From the NCBI GenBank assembly GCA_947588815.1, contig CANQAG010000006.1, positions 1 through 64,000 of the forward strand: a stretch of DNA of 64,000 nt. The letters are read 5' to 3'. Source of the DNA: an uncultured Bacilli bacterium. Its GTDB lineage: Bacteria; Bacillota_I; Bacilli_A; RFN20; CAG-449. The position numbers were made by a program, and so were the translations under genes. The first letter of the stretch is position 1. Each line of letters opens with the position of its first letter. The notes below the pieces were generated by a model. That model searched no databases. It was not told the origin of the DNA and saw only the letters and a list, made by a program, of their open reading frames with translations. Shown one piece after another: positions 36,263 through 43,979 of this stretch.

Positions 36263-37054
36263 CTAGACCTCTATTGTCAATATTTTATAAATTGGTTTGA
36301 TGGCTATACAGCGATTATTGTTATCAAAAGATAAAATCACTGCGTTAAACAAGCTTTGATCATCATCATTTTCAATTGTAAATGTACTCGATAATCCGGT
36401 CCAAGTTCTAGTGATTACTTCTTCTTTTCCGGCTCCTAAAATGCCATTATAAGGCCCACACATCCCAACATCGGAAATATAGGCCGTGCCATTTGGCAAG
36501 AGGCGATAATCACGCGTTTGAACATGTGTGTGTGTGCCAAGTAAAGCGCCGATTTTCCCGTCAAAAGCATAGGCTAAAGCTAGTTTTTCACCAGTTGCCT
36601 CTGCATGAAAATCGACGATGTGAATATCAGCTTGATCTTCTTGAATTATTTCTTTTAAAGCCTCGAAAGGATTATTGGCATTTAAATTAATAAATGCTCT
36701 ACCCAACAAATTGGTAACGCGGATTTTTTTACCGGAAAAAGTTTCTAGAACCGTAGTACCCAAACCCGGAATAGAATAATGGAGATTATAAGGTCTAAGA
36801 AGATTATCGCAATCATCGATGAAATTGAAAATCTCTTTTCTAGCTCCATAGTGATTTCCAAGAGTGATACAATCAATACCACAATCGATTAATTCATCAT
36901 AATTCGCTCTTGAAATTCCTTTGCCATGCGTGGCATTTTCACCATTGGCGATAATGAATTCAATTTCATATTCTTCTTGGAGTTCTTGTATCATTCGAGC
37001 GACAACTTGACGTCCGGATTTTGCGACAATATCACCGATAAAAAGAATATTCAT
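36263..37054 (-). CDS. ymdB: YmdB metallophosphoesterase
   Basis: This 263-residue calcineurin-like phosphodiesterase is thought to hydrolyse 2',3'-cyclic nucleotides; in Bacillus it affects biofilm formation and sporulation. Metal and catalytic motifs are seen: GDIVA, NGENATHGKG, LGNHYGARKEI, VDFHAEATGEK and GTHTHVQTRD. It is between rny and spoVS as in Bacillus. AAAGGAG lies 6 bases before ATG and is part of a local hairpin. Confidence 0.95.
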   Translation of the reverse strand: MNILFIGDIVAKSGRQVVARMIQELQEEYEIEFIIANGENATHGKGISRANYDELIDCGIDCITLGNHYGARKEIFNFIDDCDNLLRPYNLHYSIPGLGTTVLETFSGKKIRVTNLLGRAFINLNANNPFEALKEIIQEDQADIHIVDFHAEATGEKLALAYAFDGKIGALLGTHTHVQTRDYRLLPNGTAYISDVGMCGPYNGILGAGKEEVITRTWTGLSSTFTIENDDDQSLFNAVILSFDNNNRCIAIKPIYKILTIEV

Positions 37055-37061
37055 GAGTTCT

Positions 37062-37091
37062 CCTTTCTAAAAGAAAGGCCTTAAAGGCCTT
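37062..37091 (-). promoter_or_regulatory. Two overlapping, mutually exclusive hairpins before ymdB
   Basis: On the minus strand AAGGCC/GGCCTT (37075-37091, 6 bp, 5-base loop) forms a terminator for rny, with TCTTTT after it. The same 3' arm region can instead pair as CCTTTC/GAAAGG (37062-37078), which buries the SD AAAGGAG of ymdB. Only one can exist at once. Confidence 0.5.
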
Positions 37092-37102
37092 ATTTATTTC
37101 TA

Positions 37103-38665
37103 TTATTTTGCAATTTCTGTAGCCCGCAATTCGCGAATAACCGAAACTTTAATTTGACCCGGATAAGTCATTTCATTTTCAATTTTATCTCTGATATCAC
37201 GCGCCAATTTAAACGATGCTAAATCGTCAACCTTATCGGGAACCACCATGACTCTTACTTCACGACCAGATTGCATCGCAAATGACGAAGACACACCTTC
37301 AAATTGCTTACAAATATTTTCTATTTGTTCGATTCTTTGAATGTAATTTTCTAATGTTTCGCTCCGGGCTCCAGGTCTTGCCGCTGAAAGCGTGTCTGCT
37401 GCAGCAACCAAATGAGAAATTACAAACTTAGCCGGCACGTCACCATGGTGCGATTCGATTGCATTGATTACAACTTCAGGTTCTCCATATTTTTTAGCAA
37501 GTCGCACCCCGATTTCAACATGGCTTCCATCCATTTCAAAATCAGCAGCTTTACCGACATCGTGGAGTAAGCCAGCTCGCTTTGCAAGATTTTGATCCAA
37601 ACCTAATTCAGCTGCCATTACGCCAGCTAAATAAGCCACCTGAACCGAGTGATCAAAGACATTTTGTCCATATGAAGTCCGATATTTTAAACGTCCTACA
37701 TAAGTTAATAAATCTTTATTAATGCGTGGTAACCCAAGTTTTAATGCTGCTTGCATTCCTGCTTCTTTAACCGAACGATCAACTTCGGCTTTGGCTTTTT
37801 CACAAATTTCTTCAATCCGTCCCGGTTGAATTCTCCCGTCTTTAATCAATAATTCCAAAGCTAAACGAGCCGTCTCTCTTCTAATTGGGTCAAAGCAAGA
37901 AACAGTAATTACTTCCGGAGTATCGTCGATTAAAATATCGACACCTAAAAGTTGCTCCAAAGTCCTGATATTGCGACCTTCTCTTCCAATGATTCTCCCT
38001 TTCATTTCATCGCTTGGAAGCGGAACTACAGAAACAGTTCTTTCTGTCGTTACTTCTTGTGCGTATTTATCGATGGCGAGTGCCAATAAATCACGAGCCT
38101 TATTGTCAGCTTGCTCTTTTGCTTCATCTTCACGATTTTTAATGAAAGCTGCGATTTCTTGAGAAAGTTTCTCTTCAACTCTTTTAAATATTTCAGTCTT
38201 AGCTTCATTGATCGACATTTGCGAAACTTTCTCTAATTCAGTAATAATCGCATCAATTTTTTCTTGTAAAACAAGTTCTTTTCGCGATAATTCTTTATTG
38301 CGTCGATCAAGCAAGTCGTTCTTTTCCTCTAAGTTTTTTTCTTTTTCAAGCAAAGCGAGATCTCGTCGATCAATGCTTTGCTCTCTTGCCGTCAATTTAT
38401 TTTCAACATTGACTGCTTCTTGCTTTCTTTCCTTAATTTCTCGCTCGGCTTCAAGTTTCATCTCATAAACCGTAGATTTGGCATCTAATTGAGCATTTTT
38501 TATAATGTGCTCTCCTTTAATCTCTGCATCTTTAATAATCTTTTCAGCTTTTTTAGTAGCTTGCTTTGATTTTAAAACCGGAATGAATCGGCAAATTAAA
38601 AAGCCGGCCACAAGTCCGATGACGAGAAAAAGGATGATTAAAAGTACGGCTGTTCCTGTATCCAT
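37103..38665 (-). CDS. rny: Ribonuclease Y
   Basis: This 520-residue membrane-anchored endoribonuclease starts bulk mRNA decay. It has an N-terminal transmembrane helix (residues 4-27), a long charged coiled coil (about 35-210), a KH domain ([15 protein letters not shown]) and an HD domain with [10 protein letters not shown] and LLHDVGKA. The sequence is full-length. The RBS AGGAGG lies in front of GAAGAAA and ATG. Its leader is long if the promoter at 38835 is used. It pairs with ricA in the RNase Y-Ric system. Confidence 0.97.
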   Translation of the reverse strand: MDTGTAVLLIILFLVIGLVAGFLICRFIPVLKSKQATKKAEKIIKDAEIKGEHIIKNAQLDAKSTVYEMKLEAEREIKERKQEAVNVENKLTAREQSIDRRDLALLEKEKNLEEKNDLLDRRNKELSRKELVLQEKIDAIITELEKVSQMSINEAKTEIFKRVEEKLSQEIAAFIKNREDEAKEQADNKARDLLALAIDKYAQEVTTERTVSVVPLPSDEMKGRIIGREGRNIRTLEQLLGVDILIDDTPEVITVSCFDPIRRETARLALELLIKDGRIQPGRIEEICEKAKAEVDRSVKEAGMQAALKLGLPRINKDLLTYVGRLKYRTSYGQNVFDHSVQVAYLAGVMAAELGLDQNLAKRAGLLHDVGKAADFEMDGSHVEIGVRLAKKYGEPEVVINAIESHHGDVPAKFVISHLVAAADTLSAARPGARSETLENYIQRIEQIENICKQFEGVSSSFAMQSGREVRVMVVPDKVDDLASFKLARDIRDKIENEMTYPGQIKVSVIRELRATEIAK

Positions 38666-38834
38666 TTTCTTCCTCCTTTTCGTGGTAAATCATTAAAATA
38701 TTACCAATCGATACATAAAATAAGCGTAATAGTTCCATTAATGTATCCTAATTAAATAAATTAACATTAAATATTGAGAATGGAATAAATCCAAATCATA
38801 ACTAATCTGCTCAACACTCTATGAGTGCAATAAT

Positions 38835-38843
38835 ATTATAACA
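38835..38843 (-). promoter_or_regulatory. rny: Probable extended -10 promoter of rny
   Basis: TGTTATAAT on the minus strand gives an extended -10; the -35 is poor (TTATTA, 16 bases upstream). Use of it would give a leader of about 165 bases that contains a small CACTC/GAGTG hairpin. Confidence 0.4.
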
Positions 38844-38893
38844 ATAAAAACCTAATTAATAAAAGATAAATCTTATAATATTTCTATTACATT

Positions 38894-38914
38894 AAAAAAG
38901 GAGGCCATGCCTCC
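38894..38914 (-). terminator. Terminator after recA
   Basis: Stem GGAGGC/GCCTCC with loop ATG, followed on the minus strand by six T. Confidence 0.9.
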
Positions 38915-38922
38915 GTGTATAT

Positions 38923-39924
38923 TTATTGTTCTTGACGCTTTTCATTGATTTTAGCAACTAAATTATCATAAACTTCAGGATGTTGTTTTAAAAATTCTTT
39001 GGCTGCCTCTCGTCCTTGACCGACTCGTTCTCCTAAAATTTCAAACCAAGAACCGGCTTTTTTGGCAAGATCATATTCCAAGGCCATATCGAGTGCTTCA
39101 CCATACTTTGAAAAGCCTTCGCCATATATCAATTCAACTTTACAACTCTTAAATGGTGGTGCCACTTTATTTTTAACCACTTTTATATTAACGACATTTC
39201 CGATAATTTGATCGCCTTCTTTTAACGCTTCTCCTTTACGAATATCTATGCGGATAGAAGCATAAAACTTTAAGGCACGTCCTCCGGTTGTTACTTCAGG
39301 ATTACCATAAATAACACCAACTTTTTCTCTTAATTGATTAATGAAGATAACGGTGCAAGAAGATTTATTCAAAACTCCGGCAAGTTTTCTCATTGCCTTT
39401 GACATTAATCTAGCATGAGCACCCACATTTGAATCGGACATCACTCCTTCTAATTCACTTTGGGGAACTAAAGCGGCAACTGAATCGACGACAATAATAT
39501 CAATGGCTCCTGATTTAGCAAGCATTTCGACTATTTCAAGCGCTTGTTCTCCATGATCGGGTTGAGCCAAAATAAGTTCATCGGTATTGACGCCGAGTTT
39601 AGTAGCATATACCGGATCAATCGCATGTTCAGCATCGACAAAAGCCGCTCTACCACCTTTTTTCTGGGCCTCAGCAATCGCGGTTAAAGCTAAAGTGGTT
39701 TTTCCTGAAGATTCAGGTCCGAAAATTTCAATAATTCGACCTTTGGGATAACCCCCGATACCTAGTGCATTATCGATTAGAAGTGAGCCGCTAGGAATAG
39801 TATCGACATCGATATTAGGGCGATCGCCAAGTTTCATTACGGCTCCTTTGCCAAATAATTTTTCAATGTCGCGAATAGTTTCTTCTAATTTTTCATCTTT
39901 TGTCTTTACTTTTTCTTGTGCCAT
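38923..39924 (-). CDS. recA: Recombinase A
   Basis: This 333-residue ATPase forms filaments on single-stranded DNA, drives homologous pairing and activates LexA-type cleavage. Walker [10 protein letters not shown], Walker [11 protein letters not shown], the L1 and L2 loops ([15 protein letters not shown] and [21 protein letters not shown]) and the C-terminal acidic region are normal. It follows cinA by 18 bp. No SOS-box-like sequence was noted in the gap. Confidence 0.98.
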   Translation of the reverse strand: MAQEKVKTKDEKLEETIRDIEKLFGKGAVMKLGDRPNIDVDTIPSGSLLIDNALGIGGYPKGRIIEIFGPESSGKTTLALTAIAEAQKKGGRAAFVDAEHAIDPVYATKLGVNTDELILAQPDHGEQALEIVEMLAKSGAIDIIVVDSVAALVPQSELEGVMSDSNVGAHARLMSKAMRKLAGVLNKSSCTVIFINQLREKVGVIYGNPEVTTGGRALKFYASIRIDIRKGEALKEGDQIIGNVVNIKVVKNKVAPPFKSCKVELIYGEGFSKYGEALDMALEYDLAKKAGSWFEILGERVGQGREAAKEFLKQHPEVYDNLVAKINEKRQEQ

Positions 39925-39942
39925 ATTTTTATCCTCACTTTA

Positions 39943-40416
39943 TCAATATTTGATTTTTTTACTTTTTATAAGTTCTTCGATTTTTTTCAAAGCGATCACT
40001 ACACATTTGGCTCTGATTTCTTCGCGAGAACCCTTTAGATGAAGTTCCAATACTGTCGTTTCACCATAAGCAAAACCAATGTAAACTAATCCAACCGGCT
40101 TATCTTCTAAAGCATCCGGGCCGGCGTTTCCGGTGAAAGATACGGCGATTGATGAATTAAATAAATTTGCCGCTCCTTCTGCCATATATCTAGCAGTTTC
40201 TTTAGAAACAGCTCCGTATTCTTTTAAAATTGACTCAGGAACATTAAGAATTTTTTGTTTTGCTTCGTTAGAGTAAGTAACCGTAGAACCTTTAAAATAG
40301 CGAGAAGCACCCGGATGTGAAGTAATGGTTGTAGCAAACAAACCACCTGTGAGGCTTTCAGCACTACTTAAAGTAATATCGTCGTTTTTTAGCATCTTAA
40401 ATAAGTCTTTAATCAT
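39943..40416 (-). CDS. pncC: CinA C-terminal domain / nicotinamide-nucleotide amidohydrolase PncC
   Basis: This 157-residue protein is the CinA C-terminal domain on its own, without the N-terminal MoaB-like half that Bacillus CinA has. Motifs: SSAESLTGGLFATTITSHPGAS, KGSTVTYSNEAK, GAVSKETARYMAEGA and the SFTGNAGPDA loop. PncC deamidates NMN in pyridine nucleotide recycling. It overlaps pgsA by 8 bp, in the Bacillus order pgsA-cinA-recA. Confidence 0.92.
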   Translation of the reverse strand: MIKDLFKMLKNDDITLSSAESLTGGLFATTITSHPGASRYFKGSTVTYSNEAKQKILNVPESILKEYGAVSKETARYMAEGAANLFNSSIAVSFTGNAGPDALEDKPVGLVYIGFAYGETTVLELHLKGSREEIRAKCVVIALKKIEELIKSKKIKY

Positions 40417-41023
40417 TTTTGTTTTCCTCCTTAAATAATTCTCTCGCTGAAATTACATATATTATACCCGAAACAACTGAAGCAATCATCGCCAAATAAC
40501 AAAGGATTATACTAATATGAAATGGTAAATTCAGTAAAGAAAAAGGATAATCATTTAAAAAGACACATATGATCGCTATCATCTGAAGTACTGTTTTTAA
40601 TTTTCCCCAAATTGAAGCGGCAATTACTTTTCCTTTTTCAACAGCAAGCATACGGATAGCATCGACAACTATATCCCTAGCAATCATCAAAACCACTACA
40701 ATCGTAGGAATACGCAAAGGGCCTTGAATAGCTAAAATAATAAGCGTTGAATTGATTAACAATTTATCGGCAATGGGATCCATAAACTTGCCATAAGTAG
40801 TTACTAGATTATATTTTCTAGCGAGATGTCCATCCAAATAATCGGAGAATGAAGCAATAACGAAAATTATTAGTGCGACTAAATAAATTACAGAAACGTT
40901 GAATCCACCACCAGAAAGTTGTGGAATATTAATATTGAACACATCGTAAGGAAATAAGAGTAAAACTACTAATATTACCATTAAAATCATTCTAACAGTC
41001 GTAATTTTGTTGGGCAAATTCAT
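40409..41023 (-). CDS. pgsA: CDP-diacylglycerol-glycerol-3-phosphate 3-phosphatidyltransferase
   Basis: This 204-residue membrane enzyme makes phosphatidylglycerol phosphate. The CDP-alcohol phosphotransferase motif D-G-x2-A-R-x8-G-x3-D-x3-D is exact (DGHLARKYNLVTTYGKFMD and PIAD). About five hydrophobic helices. AAGGAG is 7 bases before ATG. It lies directly after the RNase P RNA gene, with no terminator between, so transcripts may run through rnpB. Confidence 0.95.
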   Translation of the reverse strand: MNLPNKITTVRMILMVILVVLLLFPYDVFNINIPQLSGGGFNVSVIYLVALIIFVIASFSDYLDGHLARKYNLVTTYGKFMDPIADKLLINSTLIILAIQGPLRIPTIVVVLMIARDIVVDAIRMLAVEKGKVIAASIWGKLKTVLQMIAIICVFLNDYPFSLLNLPFHISIILCYLAMIASVVSGIIYVISARELFKEENKND

Positions 41024-41045
41024 TATTTAACTCCTTTATTGAGTA

Positions 41046-41380
41046 TTTGACCCGATAAGCCATGTTCTGTCGCGGACAATTATTTATCTATGCAATGCAT
41101 GCCTGAAGCAATTCAATTCTCGCTTCTTGCTTCCCTTACCAAATTTAGGTTTCTCGCTTGTGGGGTTTACCGCGTTCCACTTCATGATTTCTCATGAACT
41201 CCGTCACTGTGGCACTTTCAAAGACTTAATCATGTCATTCAAGATTTAGATTTCGTCTTGCCGTTAGATGCTCCCATCTACCCAAAGTTATTTTTTTCTT
41301 TGGCACAAACACTACCATCATCGCAGATGGTGCGAGCATGGACTTTCCTCTAGCTATCGCCAGCAATTGTCTGGGTCAAA
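41046..41380 (-). ncRNA. rnpB: RNase P RNA (type B)
   Basis: The minus strand carries the conserved blocks of bacterial RNase P RNA: GAGGAAAGTCCATGCTCGCA near the 5' end, AGTGCCACAGTGACGG, GGAACGCGGTAAACCCC with AAGCGAGAAACC, and GACAGAACATGGCTTATCG at the 3' end. The ends pair as TTTGACCC/GGGTCAAA (41373-41380 and 41046-41053), which defines P1. It starts 2 bp past the gpsB stop, as in Bacillus where gpsB precedes rnpB. Confidence 0.97.
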
Positions 41381-41382
41381 AA

Positions 41383-41748
41383 CTATTTTATTTGATTTGG
41401 ATCAATACCTTGCTTAAATAGAGCTTGTTCTAATGCTGAGATTCTTTTTAGCAAATCGATATTTCCTAAAGAAGAAACATGATCATTACCTTCTAGGCTT
41501 TTCATTTTTTCGTTTAAAACAGCATTAGTAACTTCAATTTGATCCAATCGTTCTTTTAAAAGTTTATTAGTGCGGGTTAATTCACTTATTGTATTTTCCG
41601 CAGTTTGATGATATTGATTAAAAGCTAAATAATCTTTCACAATTTCATCGAGAAAAATATCTACTTGAAGAGGATCATAACCTGGTTTTTTACCGGCAAA
41701 TTCACGATCAAGAATCGCTTTTGCATCATATTTAAGATTGAAATCCAT
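41383..41748 (-). CDS. gpsB: Cell division regulator GpsB (DivIVA family)
   Basis: This 121-residue DivIVA-like protein couples class A PBP placement to division. The N-terminal domain shows AKAILDREFAGKKPGYDPLQVDIFLD, and a coiled coil of about 45 residues follows. Start chosen at the ATG at 41748, with AAAGGA nine bases upstream; a longer reading to 41808 adds 20 residues without an RBS. It lies just before rnpB. Confidence 0.9.
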   Translation of the reverse strand: MDFNLKYDAKAILDREFAGKKPGYDPLQVDIFLDEIVKDYLAFNQYHQTAENTISELTRTNKLLKERLDQIEVTNAVLNEKMKSLEGNDHVSSLGNIDLLKRISALEQALFKQGIDPNQIK

Positions 41749-41996
41749 CACTAATTTTTCCTTTCTCGGAACTTTAATTATTATACAATAATTATCGATT
41801 ATATGCAAAGTAAATAAAAAACCTTAGCTAATCTACTCATGACCGCCATTAGCAAAAACTCTTTTTTATATTATTAATAAAAACCAACTTATTTAAAAAC
41901 ATATAAGTTGATTATATGATATTAGACTTAATTACTACATAATTTTTAACTTCAACTAATACATGATATTTTTACTTTATTTCATCTTAAAAATTA

Positions 41997-42020
41997 AAAA
42001 ATCCTCAAATGAGGATTTTT
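41997..42020 (-). terminator. Terminator after the Cys-rich gene
   Basis: Perfect 10-bp stem AAAAATCCTC/GAGGATTTTT with loop AAAT. It is symmetric and may work on both strands. Confidence 0.85.
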
Positions 42021-42037
42021 CATAAAGCCTTTACTTT

Positions 42038-42493
42038 TTAATTGCAACATCCGCAGACTTGAATTGTTTCCATATTGCTTGAAACCGCCATCGGTTGCTT
42101 CATACAAAAAGCGCACACACAGAAATTACAAGTAGCTCTCATTCTGATATATCGACACAAATTCATCACTGTACAAGTAAAAGTAATTGTCACCGTTTCA
42201 TTTTGATTGATCGTTCCAAGACAGATGTTATTAGTGCCACCGCATTGACTATTAACAACATTTCCATTGACCATCAAACTACCACGCATCAAACATAGCG
42301 AATTGTCAATTGGTAGTGAAACGACACAATCCGTTATCGAACTTGAACAATTATTTTGAATAGTCAAAGTGTAATTAACTTGTTCACAAACTCGGCAACA
42401 ACAACGATCGCTTTGAAGCGTCATTAATAAGCCACAAGTAGAACAATTAGAAACCCAAATAGGTTGATTTCCAGAGTTACAATTAGTATTCAT
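42038..42493 (-). CDS. Cysteine-rich protein, possibly spore surface
   Basis: A 151-residue protein with 21 cysteines (about 14%), clustered as NCSTC, RCCCRVC, CNFCVCAFC and VCGCC. The middle (QNNCSSSITDCVVSLPID and GTINQNETVTITFTCTV) follows the DUF11-like Ig-type repeat used in surface proteins. No signal peptide or membrane segment is seen, so it would be made in the cytoplasm, which fits a mother-cell-made coat or exosporium protein crosslinked by disulfides. Start chosen at 42493, with AGAGGTG upstream; an in-frame extension to 42526 is possible. Its role is inferred from composition only. Confidence 0.6.
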   Translation of the reverse strand: MNTNCNSGNQPIWVSNCSTCGLLMTLQSDRCCCRVCEQVNYTLTIQNNCSSSITDCVVSLPIDNSLCLMRGSLMVNGNVVNSQCGGTNNICLGTINQNETVTITFTCTVMNLCRYIRMRATCNFCVCAFCMKQPMAVSSNMETIQVCGCCN

Positions 42494-42574
42494 CCAAACA
42501 CCTCTTTCAAACGTTACAACGTTCAATTATGTATATGTGCCTATTTTGTTTTTGCAACAAGCCGAATTATTCAT

Positions 42575-42602
42575 TTTATAAATGAGACAAATGGAGTATA
42601 CT
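42575..42602 (+). promoter_or_regulatory. Possible promoter of the exonuclease-recU-ponA unit
   Basis: TTTATA (42575-42580), a 16-base spacer and TATACT (42597-42602), 23 bp before the ATG at 42625. Confidence 0.4.
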
Positions 42603-42624
42603 TATTTTAGAAACGGAGTAGTCA

Positions 42625-43350
42625 ATGAAAGCTTTAAACAAATTACTTAAAAACAAAAGAACTCTAGTATTTATAGATTTTGAAGGTACGCAATTTACTC
42701 ATGAAATTATCGCTTGGGGAGCTATAAAAGTACATATCGACGAAAATGGAAATATCATTGACACTTATCCTGGTTTTCATGTTTATATTAAAACTGATTC
42801 AAAAATCGGATCAGTGGTTACAAAAATGACAAGCATTGATAAAGCTTTGCTGGAAAAAAATGGAATTGATTTCATTGAAGCGATATCAAAATTTGTAGAA
42901 TATGTTGATGAAGATCTACAAAATGTTTGGCTTTTGACTTTTGGAAGTAACGATTTGCGCATGTTTCATGACACGATGTTAAAATTCAATCTTCAAAAAG
43001 ATGAAACCGCTGTTCAAATATGTAAAATGATGGTTGATTTTATGGCTTTCATCGGTCAATATATTCGTGATTCTAAAGGAAATAATTATTCTTTAACGAA
43101 TTATTTAAAAATTTTTAATATCGAGCCTTATGGTAAAAGTCATGATCCTTTAAATGATTCTATCGATTTATTAAATCTTTATAAAGCTTTTATCCATTCT
43201 CCGGAAATCGTTGCCAATGAATATTTAAAACTAATAAGCAATTTAAAAATTTTACCTGATCCGATTAAAAAAGCCATCGCTAAATTATGTAATGGTGAAA
43301 ACATAACAAGTGAAGAATTTCAAAATTACGTTAAAACTTTCTTATCATAA
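42625..43350 (+). CDS. DEDDh-type 3'-5' exonuclease-like protein
   Basis: This 241-residue protein has the RNase T/exonuclease fold: Exo I as FIDFEGT (residues 16-22, the Asp and Glu metal ligands), Exo II Asp in FGSNDLRMF and Exo III H-x4-D in SHDPLNDSIDLL. It resembles the KapD/ExoX group, but the family cannot be pinned down. A C-terminal extension of about 45 residues follows the nuclease. GGAG is 6 bases before ATG. It precedes recU by 41 bp. Confidence 0.72.
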   Translation: MKALNKLLKNKRTLVFIDFEGTQFTHEIIAWGAIKVHIDENGNIIDTYPGFHVYIKTDSKIGSVVTKMTSIDKALLEKNGIDFIEAISKFVEYVDEDLQNVWLLTFGSNDLRMFHDTMLKFNLQKDETAVQICKMMVDFMAFIGQYIRDSKGNNYSLTNYLKIFNIEPYGKSHDPLNDSIDLLNLYKAFIHSPEIVANEYLKLISNLKILPDPIKKAIAKLCNGENITSEEFQNYVKTFLS

Positions 43351-43391
43351 ATCGTTATGAATATGGCAAAATATAACTAATGGAGGTATCT

Positions 43392-43979
43392 ATGGTCAAT
43401 TATCCTAACAAAAAAGATGTCTCAAAACTTGAAAAATCTTTTCACAATTTTGCTAATCGAGGCATGAACTTTGAACATGCCGTTAATACTTCAAACGACT
43501 ATTATGATGAAGTGAAACGAGCAATTATTACTAAAAGACCTACTCCAATTCACGTGGTTAAGGTCGATTATGCTGATAATGCAAGAATTAAAGACGCTTA
43601 TTTTGAAAAGCAGTCTACCGCTGACTATAACGGCGTTTACCGCTCGCGTTACATTGATTTTGAATGTAAAGAGACAAAATCCAAAACTTCTTTAAGTTTT
43701 AACAATATTTCTTCTCATCAAATAAAACACTTGGAGAAAGTCATCTTTCATGGAGGTATTGCCTTTTTTCTCATTCATTTTGCGACGCTTGGAGAAGTTT
43801 ATTTACTGGATGCCAAAATCGTGTGTGATTATTATAATAAACAAGAACGAAAATCGATTCCTTATAATTTCATTCAAGAAAAAGGAGTATTGGTGGAACA
43901 AAGCTTTATGCCGAGACTGAAGTACCTAGACGCGGTCGATAAGGTCTTCTTTAATGAAGCGCAAAAAGTCAATCTTTAA
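43392..43979 (+). CDS. recU: Holliday junction resolvase RecU
   Basis: This 195-residue resolvase cuts four-way junctions. It has NRGMNFEHAVNTSNDYY at the start, the catalytic region ADYNGVYRSRYIDFECKETKSK and SFNNISSHQIKHLEKV. I chose the ATG at 43392 with GGAGG 5 bases before it; four more residues upstream lack an RBS. It overlaps ponA by 26 bp, in the well-known recU-ponA pair. Confidence 0.95.
   Translation: MVNYPNKKDVSKLEKSFHNFANRGMNFEHAVNTSNDYYDEVKRAIITKRPTPIHVVKVDYADNARIKDAYFEKQSTADYNGVYRSRYIDFECKETKSKTSLSFNNISSHQIKHLEKVIFHGGIAFFLIHFATLGEVYLLDAKIVCDYYNKQERKSIPYNFIQEKGVLVEQSFMPRLKYLDAVDKVFFNEAQKVNL

Noticed and set aside
38553..38738. Minus frame of 61 codons at the 5' end of rny
   Set aside because: Overlaps the start of rny in another frame and has no family resemblance.
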